DNA of 64,000 nucleotides from an uncultured Flavobacteriales bacterium (GCA_903935095.1 CAIZQH010000021.1:1-64000), one strand, 5' to 3'. Positions 44,201 through 51,970 are shown, counted from the first letter of the stretch. Program-made: numbers and translations. Notes: generated by a model from the sequence alone, not told the origin.

Positions 44201-44389
44201 AATTAAATTCAGGGATAGGTAAACAAGAAGGATTTCAAACCAAGTTGCATTGTAAATGATGATTTTCGCACTTTGTATGCCATAAATAGATTCAATGAAT
44301 GTAGCGGCACCGATTCCAACTAGAAAAAGTAATAATCCAATGGTCATCAGTCGCATCGAAAAAAGGGAGGCAAGAAGTTTATCCAACAT
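41201..44389 (-). CDS. Fused cytochrome c maturation protein ResB-CcsA (CcsBA)
   Basis: The 1062-residue membrane protein joins a ResB-like N-terminal half (helices near the start, large extracytoplasmic region about residues 100-450, helix near 455-475) to a further loop region and a CcsA C-terminal half (about 780-1062). CcsA contains the haem-handling WGRYWGWDPKETWAL motif. System II proteins of this kind carry haem out and attach it to c-type cytochromes. The fusion is usual in Bacteroidota. It is followed by the RluA-type gene with a 4-base overlap. A -7 box lies 16 bases upstream of the start. Confidence 0.95.
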   Translation of the reverse strand: MLDKLLASLFSMRLMTIGLLLFLVGIGAATFIESIYGIQSAKIIIYNATWFEILLVYLSLNLISNIFKYKMFRREKIATLLFHLSFLVIIFGAAITRYVSFEGQMVIKEGTSSDFIYTAVPHVLVHMQDLASGKTKTEAHKCYLSEVTNNDFTYSTDFQNKNIEVSYVNFQAKMIDSLVVRQAFKETSLELITDGMTSNYLAENDFFMVGMVPLSFGPEPKSPGMQVRKKGDSLQIKTAVPLTYLPMSEMRKARQSGANVPDSMFTNVPLNTWVEFKTTTLYHCGDKQFVFKRALNHAKKVLMPSGKKNVGSDYLTVRVSDGKASKVIQIEGGIGAIPTPVRFAMNNIMYQLEYGSIRKPIDFQVFCNDFKLDKYPGSESPSSFSSELTLIDSKRKVKMDRKVFMNNVMDYDGYRFFQSSYELDNPSTPENEEGTVLSVNHDWWGTNITYLGYLLMSIGMLMSLFAPVGRFRELNDKMKKLKAKRASINALSLMIGLLSFQTVSYAQDHAHGSNPAAKIFRVMSEEHSEKLASLLVQDYEGRISPMHTLCDQLLRKINRSNHYKEYNAVQTIMSIQMYPQYWINQKIVQVPSNLRAPLKLGEYASVMELVDQQTQEFKWLKEYKIAHQRLESQRNEFDKKLIKLNEKFEVIQGVIMWKYLRVVPKKGDANHTWFIPFQVDTTTSLQVLSYISLLDEGAKKNNFSKAESVLKKVKAHQRKVSSDVVPTESAVSIEISYNKMEIFKHSYQLLLSLGFLLLIISFVGIFKSAASRFSKVQKWINRIIIGFMVVTFLYLAAGLGMRWVISGHAPWSNGYEAVVFIAWVTMIAGFSFTRKNIVILAGTAILASLMIFVTELSLFDPEITPLVPVLKSYWLKIHVAIITGSYGFLGLAAILGLLNLILYTVRNEKNKEIVTININELTYVSEMTMTIGLFMLTIGTFLGGIWANESWGRYWGWDPKETWALVSVLVYAVILHLRFIPKLNGKFLFNALSFWGYSAILFTFFGVNFMLVGLHSYANGDGLGKFPTWLSLTILFFVGFTAFASFRNKSLERKSKKDLLSE

Positions 44390-44405
44390 GTGCTAAAATT
44401 TACTG

Positions 44406-44413
44406 CAAAAATA
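44406..44413 (-). promoter_or_regulatory. -7 box of ccsBA
   Basis: On the minus strand TATTTTTG, a perfect TAnnTTTG match ending 16 bases before the ATG at 44389. It lies next to, and faces away from, a plus-strand box at 44421-44428. Confidence 0.45.
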
Positions 44414-44420
44414 CGATATG

Positions 44421-44428
44421 TACGTTTG
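44421..44428 (+). promoter_or_regulatory. -7 box of the secreted esterase gene
   Basis: TACGTTTG, a perfect TAnnTTTG match, 53 bases before the ATG at 44482 in the 92-base divergent region. No clear -33 element. Confidence 0.4.
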
Positions 44429-44481
44429 ATTCTTGATAGGAAAGAAGTATTCTTGTGAAATAATTTCTATAGTTGATTCAA

Positions 44482-45435
44482 ATGAAACATTTCATAGGTG
44501 TTCTTTCGCTCTTCCTTTCTGGTTTATGCTCGTTTTATGCGCAAACCAATAAGCGTTTATGGCTTATCCCGAACGATCAAATCACCTCACACGGAACATT
44601 GGAAAGTTTCAAGTTATCCTTTAGTGATTCCACTACACGTCAAGTGGTTGTTTGGTTGCCATCGAATTACAATCCTGAGGCGAAGTATGCGACCATTTAT
44701 ATGCACGATGGACAAATGTTATTCGATTCAAGGGTTACATGGAATCAGAAAGAATGGCGCGTAGATGAAACAGCGGATAGTTTAATTTCCAATGGAATTA
44801 CACGTTCATTTATAGTCGTCGGAATATACAACGACCCACCAAATCGATATGCCGAGTTTTTCCCACAGCAAGCGGCAAGCTATATGGATTCGGCTTTTCT
44901 ACAAAAACTCACTCAATCACTTTGGAATGGTGGATTAAGAGCAGATTTCTACTTGGATTGGATAAAGAAAGCACTGATTCCATTTGTTGAAGAAAATTAT
45001 CCAGTTAGTCACAACCGAGCGGATCGTTTCTTAATTGGATCCAGTATGGGTGGATTAATATCTCTTTACGCGTTAATGAGCATGCCAAAAACTTTTGGTG
45101 GGTCCGCTTGTTTGTCGCTCCATACCCCAATGATTAATTTTCAACTATTCGGTGAAGACGCCATGAAATCAATGGTGCTCCCATTTAATGAATACGTAAA
45201 AAGAACGATGCCTCCATCTAGAAAAGTGAAATTGTATATTGACCGTGGAACAGAAACCTTGGATGCCAATTATGGACCCTATCATCAGGTCTTGTATACG
45301 ACCTTGACTCAATGCGGCTATGAAATCGGTCCAAATTACCAAACCTTGATTTGGGATAAAACAGCTCATGATGAGGTTTCTTGGGCAAATCGATTGGCAT
45401 TCCCAATGAAATTCTTGTTGATAAAAGACGAGTAG
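44482..45435 (+). CDS. Secreted alpha/beta-hydrolase esterase (esterase D / trilactone hydrolase-like)
   Basis: I start at the ATG at 44482 (MKHFIGVLSLFLSG), which gives a clean signal peptide ending near YAQT; the ORF-track start is an upstream TTG. The ~317-residue protein has YMHDGQMLFD, the nucleophile Ser188 in GSSMGG, an Asp in YIDRGTETLD and a His in KTAHDEVSW near the C-terminus. This layout is shared by putative esterases of the D/IroE/Fes group that act on siderophore esters, carbohydrate esters or S-formylglutathione. A periplasmic ester hydrolase is certain in outline; the substrate is not. Confidence 0.88.
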   Translation: MKHFIGVLSLFLSGLCSFYAQTNKRLWLIPNDQITSHGTLESFKLSFSDSTTRQVVVWLPSNYNPEAKYATIYMHDGQMLFDSRVTWNQKEWRVDETADSLISNGITRSFIVVGIYNDPPNRYAEFFPQQAASYMDSAFLQKLTQSLWNGGLRADFYLDWIKKALIPFVEENYPVSHNRADRFLIGSSMGGLISLYALMSMPKTFGGSACLSLHTPMINFQLFGEDAMKSMVLPFNEYVKRTMPPSRKVKLYIDRGTETLDANYGPYHQVLYTTLTQCGYEIGPNYQTLIWDKTAHDEVSWANRLAFPMKFLLIKDE

Positions 45436-45462
45436 GAAAATCAGTGCATCCAAACATTTTTA

Positions 45463-45470
45463 TAAATTTG
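45463..45470 (+). promoter_or_regulatory. -7 box of the saccharopine dehydrogenase-like gene
   Basis: TAAATTTG, a perfect TAnnTTTG match, 34 bases before the ATG at 45505. No clear -33 element. Confidence 0.45.
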
Positions 45471-45504
45471 TCAAAGGTCCAGTGCGGATAAAGTAAAGAA
45501 AGGA

Positions 45505-46845
45505 ATGAAGACCATATTAATACTAGGAGCAGGAATGTCTGCTTCATCATTGATCAGATATTTGTTAGCTCATTCAGAAGCTGAAAATTGGCACGTGAAA
45601 ATTGTGGATCAGAACATTGATTTAGTGAAGAAGAAAATCGATGGACATCCGAATGCAGAAGCACTTTCGTTTAATGCCCTAGATTCCAAAGAACGTAAGC
45701 CAGCAATTGCTCATGCTGATTTGGTAATTTCCATGTTACCCGCGATTTATCACGTTGAAGTAGCCAAAGATTGCATAGAAGTGCGCACAGATTTAATCAC
45801 ACCGTCGTATATTTCTACTGAAATGCGTGCATTGAATCAAGAAGCAATAGAAGCGGGAATTGTCATAATGAATGAGATTGGTGTCGATCCAGGGATTGAC
45901 CACATGAGCGCGATGAAAGTGATTGATCACATCAAAGCGATTGGCGGAACATTGACTAGTTTCAGGTCTTTTTGTGGTGGATTATTGGCGCCTGAGTCTG
46001 ATAATAATCCATGGCATTATAAGTTTACGTGGAATCCACGCAATGTTATTGTGGCAGGACAGGGTCCGGCTGCTTTATACATGGATAATAATGAATACAA
46101 GTACATCCCATATTCGCAACTCTTCAAAAAGTTAGATCGATTTGAGATCCCTCCTTACGGTAAATTTGATGGATATGCGAATCGAAATTCATTGATTTAT
46201 GCATCCACCTATGGTATTGAAGGAATTCCCACGATTTATAGAGGGACCTTACGTCGTCCAAATTATTGTCAAGGGTGGGATGTGTTCATCCAACTAGGAA
46301 TGACCGATGATTCGTATGCCATGACTAATTCTGAAACGTTGACCCCTCGATCGTTTTTAAATGCCTTTTTACCGTACGAATTGCATACACCGGTGGAAGA
46401 TAAATTCAAAAAGGTACTTGGAGAAGAAAATGCATATTTGTTTGATCAATTCGAAAGCATGGGAATTTTCGATGATTCTTATACCTATGGAATAGAAAAT
46501 GCGAGTCCGGCCAAATTATTACAGCAATTACTTGAGCCAAAATGGAAGTTGGAGCCCGGGGACAAAGACATGTTGGTAATGTACCATGAATTCGAGTATC
46601 AAATCAATCATGAGCAGAAGAAAATCACCTCTTCCCTTGTGAGCTTAGGAGTAGATGAAGTGTATACCGCTATGTCAAATACCGTTGGACTACCCGTTGC
46701 GATTGCAGCAAAATTAATTTTGGCAGGTGAAATCCAAGAGAAAGGTGTTACCTTGCCGGTCAATAAGAAAGTCTACGAGCCAATTTTAAAAGAATTGGAG
46801 TCCTTCGGAATTATCTTTGAAGAAAAAGAACAAACGATTAAATAA
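45505..46845 (+). CDS. Saccharopine dehydrogenase-like enzyme (LYS9 type)
   Basis: The 446-residue protein has an N-terminal Rossmann fold (LILGAGMSASSLIRYLL) and the later MNEIGVDPGIDHMSAM segment characteristic of saccharopine reductase/dehydrogenase, followed by a long catalytic domain (GGLLAPESDNNPWHYKFTWNPRN). Enzymes of this type form or split saccharopine in lysine metabolism using NAD(P)H. No partner lysine gene is nearby, so it may serve lysine breakdown or another amino acid pathway. The DUF3467 gene follows 7 bases later. Confidence 0.9.
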   Translation: MKTILILGAGMSASSLIRYLLAHSEAENWHVKIVDQNIDLVKKKIDGHPNAEALSFNALDSKERKPAIAHADLVISMLPAIYHVEVAKDCIEVRTDLITPSYISTEMRALNQEAIEAGIVIMNEIGVDPGIDHMSAMKVIDHIKAIGGTLTSFRSFCGGLLAPESDNNPWHYKFTWNPRNVIVAGQGPAALYMDNNEYKYIPYSQLFKKLDRFEIPPYGKFDGYANRNSLIYASTYGIEGIPTIYRGTLRRPNYCQGWDVFIQLGMTDDSYAMTNSETLTPRSFLNAFLPYELHTPVEDKFKKVLGEENAYLFDQFESMGIFDDSYTYGIENASPAKLLQQLLEPKWKLEPGDKDMLVMYHEFEYQINHEQKKITSSLVSLGVDEVYTAMSNTVGLPVAIAAKLILAGEIQEKGVTLPVNKKVYEPILKELESFGIIFEEKEQTIK

Positions 46846-46852
46846 GAAAATA

Positions 46853-47158
46853 ATGGAAAACGAAGAAAACCACATGAACATTGAACTATCTGAAGAAATT
46901 GCTTTAGGTACCTATTCGAATTTAGCCATAATCACACATTCTCCAGCGGAGGTTGTTTGTGACTTCGTCCAAATAATGCCGGGAATGCCGAAAGGAAAAG
47001 TTCGTTCACGTGTATTGATGACGCCTCAAAATGCCAAACGATTCTTGCAAGCTTTGTCGGACAACATCCAAAAATACGAACAGAATTTTGGTGTTATTGA
47101 TGATCCACAAGCTGGATTTCCACCAATGAACTTTGGTACACCAAATACAATGGCATAA
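46853..47158 (+). CDS. DUF3467 protein
   Basis: The true start is probably the ATG at 46853 (MENEENHMNIELSEEIALG), since the ORF-track start lies in the end of the previous gene. The 101-residue soluble protein has the DUF3467 features: YSNLAIITHSPAEVVCDFV, then PGMPKGKVRSRVLMTP and AKRFLQALSDNIQKYE. The family is widespread in Bacteroidota with no proven function. It lies between the saccharopine dehydrogenase-like gene (7 bases) and the GT2 gene (9 bases) and is probably cotranscribed. Confidence 0.9.
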   Translation: MENEENHMNIELSEEIALGTYSNLAIITHSPAEVVCDFVQIMPGMPKGKVRSRVLMTPQNAKRFLQALSDNIQKYEQNFGVIDDPQAGFPPMNFGTPNTMA

Positions 47159-47167
47159 TTCAAGCAG

Positions 47168-48088
47168 ATGATCCTGTCGATTTGTATACCCATTTACAAT
47201 ACGGATATCCGTCCACTTGCGACAGAACTCCATCGACAAATTCAAGCATATTCATCGGAAGTCGAACTCCTTTTTTTGGACGACGCTTCCGATGTTTTTT
47301 TTAAAGAACTAAATAGAAGTGTAGGACGCTTCAGTGACTACCAAGAGTTACCATCGAATGTTGGAAGGTCCAAAATCAGAAATGCTTTTCTTCCATTCGT
47401 CAAAGGAACTTATTTGCTTTTTATAGATGGAGACTCAGAAATTACTTCATCCGACTTCATCAAAAGATACGTTAAGTGTTTAAAATCATCTGAGAAAGAG
47501 GTCGTCATTGGCGCAAGTATTTATGCTGATATAAAACCACCCAGAAAGCAGCTCCTTAGATGGAAGTATAGTCGAACCAGGGAGTGTAAGTCCTTTGAGG
47601 AGCGTGTGAAACATCCACAACTTGGATTTAAATCGAATAATTTTCTCATTTCAAAAACAGTTTTCGCGAAGAACCCATTCGATGAATCATTGACTACTTA
47701 TGGACATGAGGATACGCTTTTTGGGTATTATTTACGCAAAGCTAAGGTCAAGATTGAACAACTGGATAATTCAGTGCTGAATAGCAATTTGGATGAGAAT
47801 CAAGTATTTCTAGAAAAGACGAAAGAAGCCTTACAGAATTTAATGTCTATTGCTTTCCGATTGAATGACCCATCGTTTACTGCAGAACACCATCTATTAA
47901 GCTTGGCGATACGGATAGAAAAGAACGTTCTCTTAAGCAGTGTGATACTTGTCATGGACCGACTTCTACTAACTTCGCTGAAAGGCTTTCTATCCAAAGG
48001 TTATTTTACTTTGTGGATGTTTGATTTATACCGACTGATTTACTTAAATCGCTTTTTAACTCAGTACAGATTGAAGCAAGGAAATTAA
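47168..48088 (+). CDS. Glycosyltransferase family 2
   Basis: The 306-residue protein has a GT-A fold: SICIPIYNTDIRPLATEL at the start, LLFLDDASD with the nucleotide-binding acidic residues, a DGDSEI D-x-D-like motif near residue 97, and a later GHEDTLFGYYLRK where GT2 enzymes have their catalytic acidic residue. It transfers a sugar to an unknown acceptor. The C-terminal ~60 residues are hydrophobic/basic and may touch the membrane. It overlaps the convergent GT4-like gene by 33 bases. Confidence 0.88.
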   Translation: MILSICIPIYNTDIRPLATELHRQIQAYSSEVELLFLDDASDVFFKELNRSVGRFSDYQELPSNVGRSKIRNAFLPFVKGTYLLFIDGDSEITSSDFIKRYVKCLKSSEKEVVIGASIYADIKPPRKQLLRWKYSRTRECKSFEERVKHPQLGFKSNNFLISKTVFAKNPFDESLTTYGHEDTLFGYYLRKAKVKIEQLDNSVLNSNLDENQVFLEKTKEALQNLMSIAFRLNDPSFTAEHHLLSLAIRIEKNVLLSSVILVMDRLLLTSLKGFLSKGYFTLWMFDLYRLIYLNRFLTQYRLKQGN

Positions 48089-49180
48089 TTTTTTTTGTTC
48101 ATTTTCCCAGTTCTCCGTGTTTGCCGCAATAAAGCAAGCTTCTTTCTGCGCGGCCAATACATCTGGATGGTTTTTTAATTCATTGATAGAAAAAGCAATT
48201 GCTTCAGGACTCACTTCGGCAAGAATGCTCCCAATGTGATGTGTGTTAATCACACGTTCAATTTCCACGAGCTTACTTGCTAATATCGGTGTACCCGCAT
48301 GCATGTAATCAAAAACCTTATTGGGCAGTGAAAATTCGTAATTTTTACTGATTGGTTTATCAAGGGTAAGTCCTAGATCGGCATGAACCGTAAACTGCAT
48401 CATCTCCAAATAAGGACGACGCCCATAGATTTTCACCTTTTCATCTAGGCGATGTGTTTGAATCAAATCTTTGACGATTGGCATGACATCGCCATCACCA
48501 ACGAGCATGAGTGTCACACCTTCTAATTCTTTCATGGCGAGCACGGCTTCTTCAATCCCGCGATCAATATTCAATCCCGAACCTTGAATGATGACGAGAA
48601 AATCAATTGTGGGTATTCCTAATTCTTGTTTGCTCTGAAGTGCAGAAATGTGAAATTTAGATGGGATATTGCGCACGACAACAAGGTCTTTCCCGTACAA
48701 GTCTTTGTAGGTTTTTGCAATTGAATCATTTACAGTAACAATGTGCGATAAATAAGGGAAAATGGATTGTTCTATTTTGAGCCATATTCGCTGTACTTTT
48801 TTTCGATGTATCAATTCTGGAGCTTCCGTAAAAAGCTCGTGACTATCGTAAATGATTTTTGTCCTACACAATTTACTTGCTAAAAAATTTGGAAGAAGCG
48901 TATCCAAGTCATTTGCGAATAATAGGTGCTTGCGTTTGAATAGTAAGATGAAAAACAGCCTGATGTTCAGTTCCGAATAAAAGAGTGGTCCTTTTTCAAA
49001 AAACAATGAGAGTCTTTTGGTTCGATAAGCGCGATCTTTTAGGTCAGGGCTCAACTTTTTTCTTCGTCCAATTAACAAAACATCCATTCCCTGATCATGT
49101 AACACTGAGCAAGTACGATGTACACGGTTGTCGGTGACCAAATCGCTCGATACAGAAACAATCACTTTTTGTTTAATCAT
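48056..49180 (-). CDS. Glycosyltransferase, GT4-like
   Basis: I start at the ATG at 49180 (MIKQKVIVSVSSDLVTDNRV), not 49204, because a perfect -7 box lies between the two. The ~374-residue protein is GT-B like: N-terminal domain with SSDLVTDNRVHR, a middle YDSHELFTEAPELI, and a C-terminal donor domain with QGSGLNIDRGIEEAV, LVGDGDV and PNKVFDYMHAGTPILASKL. It probably adds a sugar to a surface glycan. It runs against the GT2 gene with overlapping 3' ends. The opposite side is the promoter of the tRNA-tuf operon. Confidence 0.88.
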   Translation of the reverse strand: MIKQKVIVSVSSDLVTDNRVHRTCSVLHDQGMDVLLIGRRKKLSPDLKDRAYRTKRLSLFFEKGPLFYSELNIRLFFILLFKRKHLLFANDLDTLLPNFLASKLCRTKIIYDSHELFTEAPELIHRKKVQRIWLKIEQSIFPYLSHIVTVNDSIAKTYKDLYGKDLVVVRNIPSKFHISALQSKQELGIPTIDFLVIIQGSGLNIDRGIEEAVLAMKELEGVTLMLVGDGDVMPIVKDLIQTHRLDEKVKIYGRRPYLEMMQFTVHADLGLTLDKPISKNYEFSLPNKVFDYMHAGTPILASKLVEIERVINTHHIGSILAEVSPEAIAFSINELKNHPDVLAAQKEACFIAANTENWENEQKKLISLLQSVLS

Positions 49181-49185
49181 GGAAA

Positions 49186-49193
49186 CAAAAGTA
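49186..49193 (-). promoter_or_regulatory. -7 box of the GT4-like gene, leaderless arrangement
   Basis: On the minus strand TACTTTTG, a perfect TAnnTTTG match, ends 5 bases before the ATG at 49180. It lies inside the longer ORF-track reading, which argues that the true start is 49180. No obvious -33 TTG. Confidence 0.5.
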
Positions 49194-49263
49194 ATGAAAT
49201 CCACGTAGGAAAGAATCTCGAAAATAATTGCGATAAAAAATTCAAATATTTTTAAAAAAATTC

Positions 49264-49293
49264 TTTGAGATAAGAAAAAGTTTCATACATTTG
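49264..49293 (+). promoter_or_regulatory. Strong promoter of the tRNA-tuf operon
   Basis: TTTG (49264-49267), 18 bases, TACATTTG (49286-49293), close to a full consensus Bacteroidota promoter. A 6-bp hairpin (CCCAAA/TTTGGG, 49298-49316) begins at the expected start of the transcript, about 60 bases before the first tRNA. Confidence 0.78.
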
Positions 49294-49357
49294 CAATCCC
49301 AAATTGGACTTTGGGGAAAGAAAAAGTTCTTTTATTTAAGAAAACCAATAAAAAATT

Positions 49358-49431
49358 GCCGATGTAGCTCAGTTGGCCAGAGCAGCTGATTTGTAATCAG
49401 CTGGTCGGGGGTTCGAATCCCTCCATCGGCT
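49358..49431 (+). tRNA. tRNA-Thr (anticodon UGU)
   Basis: Acceptor GCCGATG pairs with CATCGGC. Anticodon stem GCTGA/TCAGC with loop TTTGTAA reads TGT. The T-arm GGTTCGAATCC is standard and CCA is not encoded. First of four tRNAs before tuf. Confidence 0.96.
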
Positions 49432-49440
49432 CACATTGTT

Positions 49441-49523
49441 GGGGGGATACTCAAGCGGCCAACGAGGGCAGACTGTAAATCTGCTGGTGTACTCCTTCGC
49501 AGGTTCGAATCCTGCTCCCCCCA
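49441..49523 (+). tRNA. tRNA-Tyr (anticodon GUA)
   Basis: Acceptor GGGGGGA pairs with TCCCCCC. Anticodon arm CAGACTGTAAATCTG reads GTA. It has the long variable arm of tRNA-Tyr and a standard T-arm; discriminator A, no encoded CCA. Confidence 0.96.
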
Positions 49524-49538
49524 CAGGAAAAGCAAAAA

Positions 49539-49611
49539 GCGGGAGTAGCTCAGTTGGTAGAGCTTCAGCCTTCCAAGCTGAACGTCGCGAGTTCGAGTCT
49601 CGTCTCCCGCT
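49539..49611 (+). tRNA. tRNA-Gly (anticodon UCC)
   Basis: Acceptor GCGGGAG pairs with CTCCCGC. Anticodon loop CTTCCAA reads TCC between TTCAGC and GCTGAA. Standard T-arm, no encoded CCA. Confidence 0.96.
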
Positions 49612-49626
49612 CACTTTTCGCAGAGC

Positions 49627-49698
49627 GCCGGTGTAGCTCAGGGGTAGAGCGCTTCCTTGGTAAGGAAGAGGTCACGAGTTCAATTCTCGTCATTGGCT
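49627..49698 (+). tRNA. tRNA-Thr (anticodon GGU)
   Basis: Acceptor GCCGGTG pairs with CATTGGC using two G-U pairs. Anticodon stem CTTCC/GGAAG with loop TTGGTAA reads GGT. It lies 93 bases before tuf. Confidence 0.95.
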
Positions 49699-49791
49699 CA
49701 TGAAAAAATGAAGTTTAGTCCTTTCCATTTATTTGGTAAAGGATTTTATGATAAATAAATGTAAATTATTAACTAAGTAACAAATAAGAAA

Positions 49792-50979
49792 ATGGCTAAG
49801 GAAAATTTTGACCGTTCCAAACCACACGTGAACATTGGTACAATTGGACACGTTGACCACGGAAAGACTACGTTAACTGCAGCAATCTCTAGCGTTCTTG
49901 CTTCTAAGGGATTGGCTCAGGTTCGTGATTTCTCTTCAATTGATAACGCTCCGGAAGAAAAAGAGCGTGGTATCACTATTAACACTTCGCACATTGAGTA
50001 CGAAACAGAAAGCCGTCATTACGCGCACGTTGACTGTCCAGGTCACGCCGATTACGTAAAGAACATGGTAACTGGTGCTGCACAGATGGACGGAGCGATT
50101 CTAGTAGTTGCTGCGACTGATGGACCAATGCCACAAACGCGTGAGCACATCCTACTTGGTCGTCAAGTTGGTGTTCCTCGTTTGGTTGTCTTCATGAACA
50201 AAGTGGACATGGTAGACGATGCGGAGTTATTAGAATTAGTTGAGATGGAAATTCGTGAATTGCTTTCTTTCTACAAATACGATGGTGATAATGCACCGGT
50301 GATCCAAGGTTCTGCTTTAGGAGCATTAAACGGAGAAGCGAAATGGGTTGCTACTGTTGAAGAATTGATGAATGCAGTTGATACGTATATCGAACTTCCT
50401 CCACGTGAGGTTGACAAACCTTTCTTGATGCCAGTTGAGGATGTATTTACGATTACAGGTCGTGGTACAGTTGTAACTGGTCGTATTGAAACAGGTGTTA
50501 TCAATTCTGGAGAGCCAGTTGAGATCTTAGGAATGGGAGAATTAAAATTAACATCTACAGTTACAGGTGTTGAGATGTTCCGTAAGATGTTAGATCGTGG
50601 TGAAGCAGGTGATAATGCAGGTTTATTACTTCGCGGTATTGAGAAAACTCAAATCAAACGTGGAATGGTTATCTGTAAACCAGGTTCAACAACTCCACAC
50701 CATGAATTTAAAGCAGAAATCTACGTATTGAAGAAAGAAGAAGGTGGACGTCACACTCCTTTCCATAACAAATACCGTCCGCAATTCTATTTCCGTACAA
50801 CAGATGTCACAGGAGAAATCTTCTTAACAGATGGTCGTGAGATGGTTATGCCAGGTGACAACGTTTCAATCAATGTGAAATTGATCGTTCCAGTTGCAAT
50901 GGACAAAGGACTTCGTTTTGCAATCCGTGAGGGTGGTAGAACAGTAGGTGCTGGACAGGTTACTGAAATCGTAGCTTAA
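49792..50979 (+). CDS. tuf: Elongation factor Tu
   Basis: The 395-residue GTPase delivers aminoacyl-tRNA to the ribosome. Visible motifs: G1 GHVDHGKTT (about residues 19-27), G2 [13 protein letters not shown]3 DCPGHADY, G4 MNKVDM and G5 GSALGAL. The three-domain length is normal and the ending [11 protein letters not shown] is typical. It follows four tRNA genes in one transcription unit and is ended by a hairpin terminator. Only this tuf copy is in the window, and no fusA or rpsLG lies beside it. Confidence 0.98.
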   Translation: MAKENFDRSKPHVNIGTIGHVDHGKTTLTAAISSVLASKGLAQVRDFSSIDNAPEEKERGITINTSHIEYETESRHYAHVDCPGHADYVKNMVTGAAQMDGAILVVAATDGPMPQTREHILLGRQVGVPRLVVFMNKVDMVDDAELLELVEMEIRELLSFYKYDGDNAPVIQGSALGALNGEAKWVATVEELMNAVDTYIELPPREVDKPFLMPVEDVFTITGRGTVVTGRIETGVINSGEPVEILGMGELKLTSTVTGVEMFRKMLDRGEAGDNAGLLLRGIEKTQIKRGMVICKPGSTTPHHEFKAEIYVLKKEEGGRHTPFHNKYRPQFYFRTTDVTGEIFLTDGREMVMPGDNVSINVKLIVPVAMDKGLRFAIREGGRTVGAGQVTEIVA

Positions 50980-51002
50980 CAAGAAACAACATAGTTTAAA
51001 GT

Positions 51003-51029
51003 AAGGGGAGTTTAACAACTCCCCTTTTT
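51003..51029 (+). terminator. Terminator after tuf
   Basis: Perfect 10-bp stem AAGGGGAGTT/AACTCCCCTT with a TAAC loop and a T run. It ends only 3 bases before tRNA-Trp, so downstream genes need read-through or another promoter. Confidence 0.88.
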
Positions 51030-51031
51030 AA

Positions 51032-51104
51032 ACGGGTGTAGCTCAGCTGGTAGAGTGGTGGTTTCCAAAACCATTGGTCGTGGGTTCGAATCCTACCGCC
51101 CGTG
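51032..51104 (+). tRNA. tRNA-Trp (anticodon CCA)
   Basis: Acceptor ACGGGTG pairs with CGCCCGT (one T-G pair), discriminator G as usual for Trp. Anticodon loop TTCCAAA reads CCA. It sits between the tuf terminator and secE. Confidence 0.95.
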
Positions 51105-51124
51105 CTCAATTAAAATTGAAATAA

Positions 51125-51346
51125 GTGTCAAAAATTAGATCATATTTTCAGGAAACTTACCAAGAAATGGTTCACAATGTAACGTGGCCATCATGGAAAG
51201 AACTACAAAATAACACCATTTTGGTAGTCGTTGCATCTGTTCTCATTGCACTTCTGATTTTCGCGATGGATTACGCCTTCGGTATTTCCGGAGAAGAAGG
51301 TTCCTTGTGGAAAGGATTACTTGGGTTTATTTACGGATCATTCTAA
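51125..51346 (+). CDS. secE: Preprotein translocase subunit SecE
   Basis: The 73-residue protein has the short single-helix SecE form: an amphipathic N-terminal part (YFQETYQEMVHNVTWPSWKEL, with the conserved VTWPSW) and one membrane helix (about residues 32-52). SecE braces SecY in the protein export channel. The start is a GTG 20 bases after tRNA-Trp. nusG follows 11 bases after the stop, the classic order. Confidence 0.96.
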   Translation: MSKIRSYFQETYQEMVHNVTWPSWKELQNNTILVVVASVLIALLIFAMDYAFGISGEEGSLWKGLLGFIYGSF

Positions 51347-51357
51347 CACATACAGTA

Positions 51358-51909
51358 ATGGCAGAAATTGTTAAGAAATGGTATGTAGTTCGTGCCGTAA
51401 GTGGTAAGGAAAAGAAAGTGAAGGAGTACCTCGAGTTAGAAATTTCTCGAATGAAACTGAACGACTATGTAAATCAAGTACTTATTCCGACTGAAAAAGT
51501 TTTCAAAATACAAAATGGAAAAAAAGTCACGAAAGAAAAAGCTTTTTTACCAGGTTATGTATTAATCGAAGCGGCGCTCGTAGGAGAAGTAAGTCACGTC
51601 ATTAAAAGTATTCCAAATGTCATTGGTTTTTTAGGCACTGTGAAAGGTGGAGAACCAGTTCCAATGCGTTTGTCTGAAGTAAATAGAATTTTAGGAAAAG
51701 TTGATGAATTAGCAACTTCACAAGAGGAAGTAAAAATCCCATTTGTTGTTGGCGAATCAGTCAAAGTAGTTGATGGGCCTTTCAATAACTTTACAGGTGT
51801 TGTAGATGAAATCAATGAAGAAAAGAAAAAATTAAAAGTAATGGTCAAAATATTTGGCCGAAAAAACCTTTTGGAGCTCAGCTATATGCAAGTTGAGAAA
51901 GAAGGGTAA
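51358..51909 (+). CDS. nusG: Transcription elongation/termination factor NusG
   Basis: I place the start at ATG 51358 (MAEIVKKWYVVRAVSGKEKKV) since the ORF-track start lies within secE. The ~183-residue protein has the N-terminal NGN domain (KWYVVRAVSGKE, FLPGYVLIEA) and a C-terminal KOW domain (PFVVGESVKVVDGPFNNFTG). NusG binds RNA polymerase and links it to the ribosome or Rho. It stands between secE and the L11 operon as usual. Confidence 0.97.
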   Translation: MAEIVKKWYVVRAVSGKEKKVKEYLELEISRMKLNDYVNQVLIPTEKVFKIQNGKKVTKEKAFLPGYVLIEAALVGEVSHVIKSIPNVIGFLGTVKGGEPVPMRLSEVNRILGKVDELATSQEEVKIPFVVGESVKVVDGPFNNFTGVVDEINEEKKKLKVMVKIFGRKNLLELSYMQVEKEG

Positions 51910-51925
51910 AATTTGTATTAACCGT

Positions 51926-51970
51926 AGGAGTGAGTCCGATGATTAAAGCTTCCCATCACCGATTCACGTT
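51926..51970 (+). promoter_or_regulatory. Structured leader upstream of rplK (candidate autoregulatory element)
   Basis: The 82-base nusG-rplK gap can fold into an imperfect hairpin: GTGAGTC (51930-51936) pairs with GATTCAC (51961-51967), then with a small internal asymmetry TGAT pairs with ATCA around the loop TAAAGCTTCCC. L1 is known in E. coli to repress rplK-rplA by binding the leader; whether this hairpin is an L1 site is only a hypothesis. Confidence 0.5.

Noticed and set aside
49369-49614. 81-residue minus-strand ORF over the tRNA cluster (contains GRRDSNSRRSAWKAEALPTELL and similar)
   Set aside because: It is the antisense of tRNA-Thr, tRNA-Tyr and tRNA-Gly; such tRNA-antisense peptides are a known false annotation. 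Same for the plus-strand ORF 49436-49636.
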